Assembly: GCA_050084515.1 (NCBI GenBank)
Contig: CM114275.1
Span: 11,594,001-11,658,000, forward strand
Reading direction: 5' to 3'
Source of the DNA: Blasia pusilla
Lineage: Eukaryota > Marchantiophyta > Marchantiopsida > Blasiales
DNA: 64,000 nucleotides
Shown here piece after piece: positions 34,716 to 44,164 of the stretch. A program made the position numbers and the translations under genes. How positions within the stretch are numbered: position 1 is the stretch's first letter; each line of letters starts with the position of its first letter. A model generated the notes under the pieces. The model was not told the DNA's origin and ran no database searches. It saw only the letters and a program-made list of their open reading frames with translations.

Positions 34716-34915
34716 AGGCCTAGCAAATCGAATGTGTAGCTTTCCGAAACTTTTGGGGTCGACTATCATACATCACACCATGTCCCCTCCTTCTTTGGAT
34801 CATCTTTGTATTCGGTTATCAAACCTCATCTTCTTTTTGTTTTTGAACGGCCTTGGTCTTCTCTAATGCTTTGCCCTTCTCTCCTCCTCTAGGCATCAAT
34901 CATATCCACTGCTAT

Positions 34916-35110
34916 CTATGCCACCTTCAGTTGGAAGTGCCCTTCTAGAGTATGATCAGTCTTCAACTCCAACTCTACTACCGAGAGAGGGTTACGCCCA
35001 TACACCAAGAAGTAGGGACTTTTCCCTGTGGTGCTCTTCTCAGTTGTGTTGTAAGCATGGACAGCTGAAGCTAATTTCCTATCCCAATCTGATGTGTGAG
35101 CTGCCACCAT
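34916..35110 (-). pseudogene. Ty3/gypsy integrase fragment
   Basis: Open piece with SDWDRKLASAVHAYNTTEKS, TTGKSPYFLVYGRNPL. This matches the end of the integrase core of plant Ty3/gypsy elements, where a conserved Tyr-Asn and an S/T-P-Y/F-x-LVYG block are usual. It probably belonged to the gypsy element at 37154-43020. The main integrase core and zinc finger are absent, and the two parts are now separated by MULE fragment D2. Coding similarity may extend to about 35190. Confidence 0.65.
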
Positions 35111-35237
35111 CTTGGTCCGAATGGCACCAATGATCCCATTTAAATTGCAGATTGTTGTTCTAGCTCCTTCTACTCACCTAACTAGAGTCCCAAAAGTATC
35201 TAACACACATGGGAGCCACTCATGAAGGGGCGCACAT

Positions 35238-37153
35238 ATAACATTGCCGTTGTTGCAGGGATTGAACGTTCATGAAAATGCCCTCTGCCCCAACACAAGT
35301 GGAGCAGAAAGTGTTCATTCCTCTTGGAGGTCGTCACAAGCATGCCAACGAATTTCACTTGTGGAGCCATGCCAACAAGACCAGGCAAGAGCAATGCTAC
35401 AGTCTGCAGCATCCCATATCTTTCTCACAAAAGGCATAACAAAAGGAAAAGGGCCGTAGATCTACGAGCTCTATGTCAGGGCGACTGTGAGATCTGGTGA
35501 TGAAAAATTGTATGTCGAAGCCTTCAACTGGTGCGTAGCTGGAACTCCACTCGAGCAAGACGTACACATTGGTGGGGATATTCGTGGGCGGGTTTCAAGA
35601 CGTCCCATACAGATGGTGGTAGAGCAGTCCGAACGAGACTCGTGGAGACCAGATAAGTATCTTGACTTGAGCGGTGAAGAGGCAAAGATCGTCGAACGAA
35701 TCCGGTGATTGATTTGGATGAGGAAATTACACTGCCCAGGTATTTGGGGACCCCAGACCCATCCCAAATCCGTGATGGAGTTACTTCTCCAAAATCAATG
35801 AATGTTTTATTTCAAAAGCCCTCCGTTCCTGGAAGTTCGCAACATCCTGTCAGTGGGGTGGTTCAACAATATGGGATTCCGGTAATGGAGGTGGATTGCA
35901 ACCTAAAACGGTGGCATATATCTCGGAGCAACCCAAGACGTGGACCCACCGCAAGGCGAATCGATGGCATTAGGAGAGCATGCGGCACTTTCCTAAATAA
36001 GAATGCACAAGGATCGGGCGACCTCTGCCTGGGTTTTGGGGACTCAAAACCTTTGATCGTTTCACGAGGACCGGGATCAATTGAAGTACTTCTTTACGCC
36101 CAAATGAATCTTGCACTTTCCGGAAGTCTTATCCGGCCGCCATTGAGCTCCAGGGAATACCCCACGATTTGGCCCATCGCCGCAGTACGAATCGCACTCA
36201 AGACAAGTGGACAATCTTACAAGTGCCGGTTTGGACTCGTAGAGACGGGGAAGTTCGAGCATGTTTGCATTATGAGACCTTTCATTTCAGTATTCAACCC
36301 AAGATTGATGTCAACATGTACCGGAGAAGGTGGATGATCTCAATCCATTATTTCTATTTGAGTCTAGAAATGGGGTGAAGAGAAATAGAATGTGCAGCCA
36401 ACGGTGGAGAGAGCAAAGCAAATTGCATCACTCGGGAGGCAAAAATGGAGATCATTGCCACGAAAGATGTCTTGAGTGGCAATGGAATAGGAAGGATGTA
36501 TTGGGTCAGAACAACACTTTGTAAATTCAAGTGTCACGAGGGTGTATGTGGTGCACATCTGTTGCTTTCCCACATGTTCATGTGATGACTTTGTCCAAAG
36601 AGAGACAAGTGGCAAAAAGGTATTTCCCTTGTAAGCACATGTACTATGTGTTGCTGGTAGTTTTAAGAGAGTCGGAGGTAGGAGTAGGAATCCACCAACC
36701 AATTCTGTCCCTCAAAAAAGTTCAAAGTATTTTAAACAAACCACTTTGAGGATGCAAAATGAGGTTTTAGATTGTACTTTTATTTTTTTCTCAACCTTCA
36801 CTTCGAGCTTGAACTCTATTCAGCCCCGGGCAAATGACAGATTTTTTCCAGACCTTGGATGGAAAAAGTGATTGGTTCCACACTTATGATCCCACTGATT
36901 TTTCAGTTTTGTATATTTTGTGCAATTTGCAACTTGTCGGACTCAGAGGGGGTTGCCAAAATATGGAAGAGGAAAAAAAAACTGTGGGACTGCTTAATAT
37001 ATGAACAAAAAAGTGCAACAAAATTCAAACAAAAATTTTCCTCTCTTCAACCCAACGGAAACTCTCTTAAAAAAAAAGTATCTATTTCGGTTGACCCTAG
37101 TTTCCTCTCTCCTCTCTCCTCTCTTCCTCTCTTCCTCTCCTCTTACCGCTCCT
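35238..37153 (+). pseudogene. MULE fragment D2: transposase exon 2 and terminal repeat
   Basis: Rightward fragment beginning just before the exon 2 acceptor (TTGCAG at about 35255-35260). It runs through the whole exon 2 (EQDVHIGG, YLGTP, WGL-like region, SWIM remnant CDDFVQRE-FPCKHMYY split by frameshift) to the element terminus CCTCTTACCGCTCCT at 37139-37153. The 5' part of the element is missing. It lies between the RNase H and integrase regions of the gypsy element on the opposite strand. No 9-bp duplication is visible, consistent with truncation or deletion on its left side. Confidence 0.8.
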
Positions 37154-37154
37154 C

Positions 37155-37900
37155 ATCGATACCTCTTAGCACGTTGAAAAACACGGTCTCGCTCCTTGGC
37201 ACTCACTATGCCTGGCACCCTACTGGTCCGTAGGAACTCCAACACCAACGCATCATCACGAATATCACGCTGATCCGTACCACCATCTCCAACCTTAGGA
37301 TCTGAAGGTTGGCCATCTACCCTCTGACTAGAGAAAGATATCATGTGATCCTCCATACTAGAGTCCACCCCTAACCAACATAAAAAGGCGGATGCATGCC
37401 AACGTGGCACCATCTCCTCATCAACCTCGCCATGCCATCTAGCCCCGGTTGTATCCTCTTGGCTAGTACATGGGTTCCTACTCAACCCATGAGCATCAAG
37501 GTTGGCAACCCTAGGTCTATGTACCACCTGGAAGTCATACTCCTGTAAGATAAGAGCCCACCGTGCGAGCTTCCTTGTAAGCTTGTCAGACTCCATCAAC
37601 CACTTGAGCGGATTTGGTGATCGAACAAGGATAAAGCGTGTGCCAAACAAGTAACACCTAAAGTGTACCACGGCCCACACTCATCGCCAAGCACTCTCCC
37701 TCATATGAACTATAGCGCGACTCCGCTGCATTATTCGAACGACTTGCATAGGCCACCACAAACTCCATGTGCTCATCATCATGTTGTGTCAACACCGCTC
37801 CAAGTCCTAACCTACTCCAATCACTGTGTAACTGAAATGGGCGCCCTCGATAGGTCTCCTCAAGATAGGCGCCGCCACCAATGGGCCTTAAGCTCCACAA
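37155..37900 (-). pseudogene. Gypsy RNase H domain
   Basis: Contains LHSDWSRLGLGAVLTQ, VVAYASRSNN and SSYEGECLAM. These are the usual RNase H blocks of Ty3/gypsy, the latter carrying the catalytic Glu. Then ARWALILQEYDFQVVHRPR and LDAHGLSRNP form the end of the domain. A frameshift lies between the first and second halves (about 37665). The reading stops at the MULE junction (37153-37155) just after RAKRYR. It would have removed the RNA strand during reverse transcription. Confidence 0.85.
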
Positions 37901-38084
37901 AAGCTCTCTCCGATCATCTCCCCAAGTGCCACTCTTGATCTGATTTCAGCAATTGGTTCAAAGGCTTTGCCATAGCACTAAATCCCTTCACATACCTCCG
38001 ATAGTAGTTCGCCAATCCCATGAATGCCCAAACTCTACTCACATCTACCTGATGCAGAATAAGTGCAATAGCCTCCACCTTTGC

Positions 38085-38780
38085 TTACTGAACTCCTAAA
38101 CCACCTGGATAGATCACATGACTCAAGTACTCAACATCCTCATGGAAGAACTTACACTTTCCTGGATGCAAACGTAGACCATGAGCTTTCAACCGCTCAA
38201 ACACCATATGCAAATGTATCTGATGCTCCTCCACTGTGTTACTGAACACCAAGATATCATCAATATAACACCGAACAAAATCCAACCCTCCTAGGATCCT
38301 GTCCATCACTATCTGAAACTCGGCAGGTGCATTCTTCAACCAAAAGGGTAAGAATTTCCACTGGTACAAACAATCCTTGCCATGAGAGTTGACACTCCAA
38401 AATGTTGTCTTGGCCTTGTCACTCTCCCGAATCGGCAATTGATGGTATCTGCCGAAGATCCAAAAATCTTGAAAATCTTTGCTTGTCCCACCACATCAAA
38501 GATCTCCTCGTGTAGGCATGGCATACCTATCGGCCTTGGTTTGCCGATTGATAGGAGGGTAATCTCCACACATCCGCCTATCCGTGTAGTTGCCATGCAT
38601 ATCCTTTTTAGCAGGCATGACAGTGGCTGATGCATACTCTCCATGCGACAACTCCACTAATCCAGCCTCCAAAAGGTCCAACGTCCTACTTTGAATCAGG
38701 TCCCTCTCCATATCACTATATCGGTAGGGACGACGGAAGATTGGCGTATCACTAGCCAAATCAATCCGTATCGGGTCCAA
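38085..38780 (-). pseudogene. Gypsy reverse transcriptase domain
   Basis: Shows PIFRRPYRYSDMERDLIQ, MCGDYPPINRQTKADRYAMP, QWKFLPFWLKNAPAEFQ, and the YxDD box as CYIDDILVFSN, then LRLHPGKCKFF. These are in the normal order of Ty3/gypsy RT and highly similar in style to elements of non-seed plants. At least one frameshift near 38500 and another near 38430 split the domain. Downstream (37920-38084) the connection to RNase H is decayed. Confidence 0.85.
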
Positions 38781-39179
38781 CCAGATAACCCAACTCCTTC
38801 ATGCTAAAGGCAAAACAACTCCTATAAGCACGTAGGAAGGCGTGTCAGCGTCGTTTCTCACCTCCCGTAAGCTTGGGCCCAAGTAATGGCTCCCAAGTCT
38901 CCTCCACTAGCACACTAGAGGGAGAGGGCGATGCCATTGGTCGCTCTAACCCCCTCACAAGATGGTACACCCTTAGCTACACCATCATCGAGCAAATAAC
39001 TCCTCCACCAAAGATGAGCAACCAACTCCACATGCCCGGCCATTACATCCCATTTACTCCAAGGATGCAAAATACTACTCTCCTCGCCTTGACCAATGCC
39101 TCTACCGTCCCGGTAGCCATCGAGCTCATTACAAGGGGTGGAAGACCCACAAACATAGTCCAAAGTCGAAAGTTTGCTC

Positions 39180-40132
39180 GGCCATACCAAGACTCAAAAT
39201 CCAAGTCAAACAATTCAGGTCCATGGTCTGACCCAACACATGACGTCGTGAAGCCTCGAAATAGAAGCAACCGCTATCACACCGATAGCAAATCCCATCG
39301 TCGACGCGCTCTCTCATCGGCGTTAGGCTCCACCAACTCGTCGCACATGAGAATCCCATACAAGCCCCGGACCACCTTCTCTGTAGGCATGTGACAAGGG
39401 AAAACTTACAAATGTGGGTAGTGCCATCCTAGGCTGGCCCACACGGTTCACCACTGCCATGGGTGACTGATCAATAACCCTCACCACCTGAGAAAGTCGC
39501 CCAATATCCAAGATACTATCCACGGTAAGGCAAGGATCCCGCTGCACTGCATCATATGCTCAACGTAGAACCTCCATAGGCAACAAGTTTGTCCACCACA
39601 AGCGTGGGCGATGTGCACGCGAGCCAACTCGCGCTGCATCCAACAACACCGCTGGTCCAATCCAAGACCGCACCTCATGAACACTCGCCATCATCCAGGT
39701 CCGAGTGTCACCCAACAATGGAACATTCTCCAGAATGTAAACAGGAGCACGTGTCTGATGAATCTGAAGATGTTGTAACACCCGTAACATCTCCCAAAAC
39801 AATTGAGACCTAGGGTGGTGTAATCCCTCACCACGACCTGCACGTGTATGACCCTGACATGGCCATCCAGCAATCACCAAATCCACAAGACCAACCCTCT
39901 CAAGGTCGTGCGCCCCCAACAATGCAATGTGTGACGGCAAAGCACGTTGGTACCCACGAATAGCTGATGGCTGAAACAACTCAAGATATCTCCGCATCAA
40001 CTGACCAATATGTCGGGATGAGACTCTCTGGGCCGTCTCATCTTGCTCCACATACATGTATCTCCGCACAAGAATACCGACCTACAACACTGCAGCCAAA
40101 CCAATGCTAATCCCACCAAAGAGATCTAACAC
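39180..40132 (-). pseudogene. DNMT3/DRM-like C5 cytosine methyltransferase domain in gypsy pol
   Basis: Motif I is VLDLFGG (SAM binding, 40132-40112). Motif IV is DLVIAGWPCQGHTRAGRG with the catalytic Pro-Cys. Motif VI is YILENVPLLGD. Motif VIII is HRPRLWWTNLLP, close to the RARYFWGNLPG style of DNMT3. A motif IX/X-like end is SRRHVLGQTMDLNCLTW (about 39255-39205). All catalytic motifs occur in the normal order, so this is a full module of about 317 residues, fused in frame after the protease. Breaks are a TAG at 40084-40082 right after motif I, a TGA at 39562-39560, and a frameshift near 39320. The family would methylate cytosine in DNA, presumably of the element or its target. The target-recognition part between VIII and IX is short. 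Confidence 0.85.
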
Positions 40133-40139
40133 ACAAATG

Positions 40140-41233
40140 CCCTCCAGCAGATACTGCCATACAATGGGTGTAGTATCCAAAGGGGATAACCCAAGTGGAC
40201 CAGAAGTAGGAGTCCGCCGTGGGGCCTCCTCTTCCTCGTGAGGTATAACAGCCTCACACCAAGCCTCCTGCACTAGGCGATCAGCCTCCTGCCGTAGTTC
40301 ACCGCCTGAACTCCAAAGTGGCACATCTAACAATGAGGATGCCACGGCTGCAAAAATAGGGACCTCCTCTACCTCCTCATGCGAAGGAGAATCCATAGCA
40401 TAAACATTACCCTCCAAAAAGTCTCCTGGCCAAGTGACTACTCCACTAAAACCAGCCACAGATGCTAACACTGTTGGGGAAGATCCTCCTGGTCGAGCCC
40501 CATAAATAAATCTCACAGGAACTTGGCTCATACGTCCATCCCCGGACTGCCAACCAGGTCTATAAGACACTGTCTCAGTCCAGTAATCCATCTGAAAACC
40601 CATCGAGTACAATACTGCTCCTCCAACTAGTACATCATACGACTCGGCTGATGTGACTACCGCAGATACTCCCAACCGGGAGCTATCAGTCACATGATCT
40701 GGTCTCAACCGTATAGAAAACTTCTCGTGTGTCATGAATTGAGACCTATCATTGGCTCCTCCAAGTGATGTTTGAATCTGGAATGGGCAAGGCTCAAGCT
40801 CTGACCTCCGAATACCCAAACCAATACATGCCGCCTTTCCCAACATCAAAGGTTGGGCACCAGAGTCTAACAAGACTCTATCTGGTCTATACACCTGTCC
40901 TGTAGGACTCACCAATCGGAAGATCCCACTCCGATTGTCCAACATACATACACGAGGTGTAAGCCTCTCACGATCAATGGCTGGCCGGGCTGGTAATGCA
41001 TCCATCTTCGCCGTTGCTGCCTGCTAAGTAGCACTGGTACTCAATGCTACACCTGACATAGAGGGTCGCTCCACCGCAACACCCTCATCCACCTCAACAC
41101 GTGTAGCAGTAACACCCCCACGTTCACACAACGTGGCTGCTAGCTGACATACATGAGCTAAGTCAACTCCTAAAGCCATCAGCTCCGTGGCCAAAAACAA
41201 TGGGGATCCCAACATTGAAGTTGCCATCCGCAC
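40140..41233 (-). pseudogene. Gypsy aspartic protease region
   Basis: The frame from 41005 encodes VLLDSGAQPLMLGK, the aspartic protease active site (DSG in place of DTG). It is followed by DVLVGGAVLYSMGF, the usual second block of retropepsins of this type. The protein continues in frame through an acidic linker (HEEVEEVP, IPHEEEEAPRR) into the methyltransferase motif I. The preceding piece (41233-41024) is in the same frame, separated by a stop. It would process the Gag-Pol polyprotein. Confidence 0.75.
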
Positions 41234-41574
41234 ATCTTGCCTTTGATGGATCTTTGCATCCGTGTCTACTACACGCGATGTAGATGCCTAAGTCCCCACT
41301 GTCGGCTCAATAGGCTGCGTAGGAACCATGGATGGAGTCCTAAGCACCTCAGACAACAAGAATGACTGGGGAAGCCTATCCTGCCTCCCAGCCTCACTCC
41401 TCTATGGATCCAACTCCACAGTAGCATCACGTGGCTCTGACGCTCGAGTGGCTCCTCTCGTAACTGCAGCTGATGCCTCAACCTGTGCTGCACTCGCCAT
41501 ATAAGAGAGATCATCCCCTCCATAAGAGGTGGAAGCCCTGCTTCCGAACCTGATCTATGTTGGATACCACCATA

Positions 41575-43020
41575 TTAGCCAACGCTCTGCTCCAACTGCT
41601 CAATCATGGCAGCCATAGCTGACTCTGTCGTAGTGGTAGGGGTAGCCACCGTAGGCTCTCCAACCACTGGTCCACCTCTACCACCCCTACCACCTCTACC
41701 ACCTCGGCCTCTCGGAGCTACTCCACCACGGCCGCGGCCTGATCTCAACTCTGGATGAAGATCAAAGCAACGCTCTCGAGGATGACCTGGTCTCCCGCAA
41801 TGATCACACTGAGTTGGGGCCGATTGAGGCCCATCCTCCAAAGTCCGTCTCCCATCCTCTTGGGGACAAAACTTCCTAACATGATCACCTCCACATATCC
41901 AACATGACTGTCCTTGCTGCGGGGCAGCAAATGAAGGCAATGGTCTCTGCGCAAGTGTCCCTCTAGGACCTGACTGAGGTCGTGTGTACCCCCCACGACT
42001 CCCACTACTACTACCACCACCACTACTACGAGATTGTGAGGTGGGCTGCTGAACACAAGAAGTAGTAGTTGTATCCTTACTAAATGCGGATGTCACCACT
42101 CTCTCCTTCACCATGTTAAGCTCAATCTTCTCAGATAGAGCAAACACATGGGTCAATGTGGGTGAATCATCACTCATAAGAGTAGCATCACGTACCCTAC
42201 GGCGCAAATCTCTGTCTAAGATCCCATACCAAAATTGGACTTCCTGATCCTCAGTCACACCCTGGGTAACTGAAATCAAGTGTCGCATACGAGTGTATGC
42301 CTCACAAAGACTCTCACCAGTCTTTCGCTCAAATTCTTGAAGACTCCTCAAGTTCTCCGTCTTCACTCCCTGATAGTTCTTCTTCAACCTCTTGAAGAAC
42401 TGTGCAATCGGGTTGAACGATGGTGGGGCACTAGTACCTCCACTAGTACCCCCACTAGTACCTCCACTGGTACCCCCACTCCGGCTCGTACTCGTACCAC
42501 TCAACGTCGGGCTGGTTGGCATAGTAGGAGCACTACTACCAATACCACCATGGGTGATAGACACATAGCCTGGAGACCAATATTTTTTCCATGCCTCAAT
42601 CTCAGCAACATGGTCCTTCCTAAACTCATGGTAATCATCCATGGGTGGTCCTTTCAAGTGCTGAAACAACCCCTTCCAAGCCAAGAAGGGTGTAAACAAC
42701 GTGGCGTTCCGCAGCATCTGCATATCACACCACGTATAAAACTCCTGCATGAAGTCCTCCAACTCAATGGTGCCCACTGCACCCGAGTATCGTCGTGGGC
42801 CCTTCATGGCCCCATATCCACCGTCCATGTCCCAAATCAATGGAGCTGCAACACTCGATAACAATGTAGAAGACTCGGTGTTTGGAACACCCTCATCCTC
42901 CTCTTCATCAACCGTCGGAAGTGGAAAAGGTAGCCGATACCTAAATCCACTCCATGTGAAACCACCATTGTCCGCACCACGGTCCCCAACTAGACCACCC
43001 GATAGCTCCGTGATGACCAA
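41575..43020 (-). CDS. Gypsy Gag with two zinc knuckles
   Basis: Open for 481 codons, the longest intact frame in the window. It has an N-terminal acidic region, a capsid-like part (FKRLKKNYQGVKTENLRSLQ, FERKTGESLCEAYTRMRHL), a Gly-Gly-Thr-Ser tandem repeat (about 42420-42480), and a Gly/Arg-rich tail. There are two Cys/His knuckles: CWICGGDHVRKFC (CX2CX3HX4C) and CDHCGRPGHPRERC (CX2CX4HX4C). It is followed by RGRGG repeats. It would package the element RNA in virus-like particles. The first ATG at 43020 is taken as start. Pol lies in another frame downstream. Confidence 0.8.
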   Translation of the reverse strand: MVITELSGGLVGDRGADNGGFTWSGFRYRLPFPLPTVDEEEDEGVPNTESSTLLSSVAAPLIWDMDGGYGAMKGPRRYSGAVGTIELEDFMQEFYTWCDMQMLRNATLFTPFLAWKGLFQHLKGPPMDDYHEFRKDHVAEIEAWKKYWSPGYVSITHGGIGSSAPTMPTSPTLSGTSTSRSGGTSGGTSGGTSGGTSAPPSFNPIAQFFKRLKKNYQGVKTENLRSLQEFERKTGESLCEAYTRMRHLISVTQGVTEDQEVQFWYGILDRDLRRRVRDATLMSDDSPTLTHVFALSEKIELNMVKERVVTSAFSKDTTTTSCVQQPTSQSRSSGGGSSSGSRGGYTRPQSGPRGTLAQRPLPSFAAPQQGQSCWICGGDHVRKFCPQEDGRRTLEDGPQSAPTQCDHCGRPGHPRERCFDLHPELRSGRGRGGVAPRGRGGRGGRGGRGGPVVGEPTVATPTTTTESAMAAMIEQLEQSVG

Positions 43021-43565
43021 CGCCGATGTCGCACCACCACCAAATAACCAAGTGACGTCGATGTCGCTATACTATTCTAGCTCTACTAGCTATGGGTGTA
43101 GGCAACCTAACTTTTCATCACCACAAGAAGCCTCCCACGGTCTACTCGTCATCCCTCCAGCCTCACTACCCGTAGCACACAGGAGTAACACTACTCTGGA
43201 AATCAGCGTCAACCCTAACAATGGGCGCGCAAGCAAGAAGCACCGATGGAGGGGATCCAAACACAGGAAGTCCAACGACAACCCTCCAATCGCAAATGGA
43301 AATCAAGGTAACATAATCCACCAAACGTGGTGCCCCCTGAATCCACAAAACCCACCACACAATTCTAACGCAATAGCTACTCCGCCGCGGGTCGATGACA
43401 TGCTAGTCGAACTCGCAGCACCTGAAAATAACACCTGCATGGAGAGGCTACACCGTATTATACGCTAGAGGTACATCAACCAAAAACTTGAGATGAATAA
43501 AGCGCCTAACACATCTCCGAATAGCACCAAATGAGCTACAACAGTGTGTACACTGGCATAGTTAA
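43021..43565. other. Upstream region of the gypsy Gag, no gene
   Basis: Where the 5' leader and LTR of the leftward gypsy element should be. I see no primer-binding site complementary to initiator tRNA-Met and no repeat of 33-34.7 kb, so the boundary is unknown. Plus-strand open frames here are antisense shadows. Confidence 0.4.
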
Positions 43566-43620
43566 GAACTCAGCAGTTAAGCGTCCTCCAGGCAGAATAG
43601 CCCAAAGATGGGTGACCAGT
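43566..43620 (+). repeat. 5S rRNA-derived segment (internal pol III promoter-like)
   Basis: AGAACTCAGCAGTTAAGCGT closely follows the plant 5S sequence around box A. After a diverged intermediate element comes GATGGGTGACC, identical to the box C region, with the right spacing, then GCAACA near the 5S 3' end. Only the second half of 5S is recognisable, so it is not a functional 5S gene. Such segments occur in 5S-derived SINEs and in the LTRs of some plant TRIM elements. Confidence 0.7.
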
Positions 43621-44164
43621 TATGCAACACTCAAATCCCAAATCCTGCAAAAATTGCCTCATGCCCAAGCAAGCAAGCTTGCTTGCTTGCTCCTTGCTCC
43701 TTACTCCGCCTCTCACGCCCACTCGCCCCGAGCTACCACGAGTTGCCTCGAAGCCTCAAAGTGCTCGAGACATGCCCCGTTCGCCACGCTTCGCCATGCT
43801 TCGCTATGGAGAGAGGCCCAACTAGGGCGCCCCCAATGGGATAGGCGTCTCCAACAATGAACGAGTCACCAACCAACCAGCCCCTCCGATCCGCTATTCA
43901 CCATAGACCTTGAGCTAGTCCGCAAAATTTCGATCAGCAATTACTTCACAAATCTGTGACCGAAATCGAATCTGTTTCGACCAGAATTCAATCGACCACC
44001 ATAGCTATCTCTCCACAAAATAACAACTACAACCGAGCTCTGTACTCCGAGCTAAAAATCAGACAAACTTGCTGTCCATACACCTCCAGAATCGCAAATC
44101 CGACAGCGCTTCCGCCAAGTTTCATGCACGCAGAAATCCGCAACGCTCCACACACTCGAGCAGA
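43621..44164. other. Unassigned sequence between 5S-like segment and CACTA remnant
   Basis: Contains a direct repeat of GCTTGCTTGCTTGC near 43677 and many TCGCC/GCTTCGCC words. I found no gene. It may be the body of the 5S-headed element. Confidence 0.35.

Larger units (their letters stand above)
37154..43020 (-). mobile_element. Ty3/gypsy retrotransposon with cytosine methyltransferase domain
   Basis: Leftward element with Gag (43020-41575), linker and aspartic protease (about 41233-40140), a C5-methyltransferase domain (40132-39180), reverse transcriptase (38780-38085) and RNase H (37900-37155). The order Gag-PR-RT-RH is that of Ty3/gypsy, with the methyltransferase inserted between PR and RT. 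It is cut at 37154 by MULE fragment D2, which removed most of the integrase. I could not identify LTRs or a primer-binding site. Several stops and frameshifts show that it is inactive. Confidence 0.85.

Noticed and set aside
35238-37153. D1 and D2 as two halves of one MULE copy split by element C
   Set aside because: The two fragments overlap in the same part of transposase exon 2, so they must be separate copies.
42280-43468. Plus-strand open frames of 193 and 239 codons
   Set aside because: They are antisense to the Gag frame with zinc knuckles. Low-complexity Gly/Ser/Thr coding on the minus strand leaves the opposite strand open.
43566-43620. Functional 5S rRNA gene
   Set aside because: Only the box A to box C half is recognisable and the intermediate part is diverged. 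The first half of 5S is missing.
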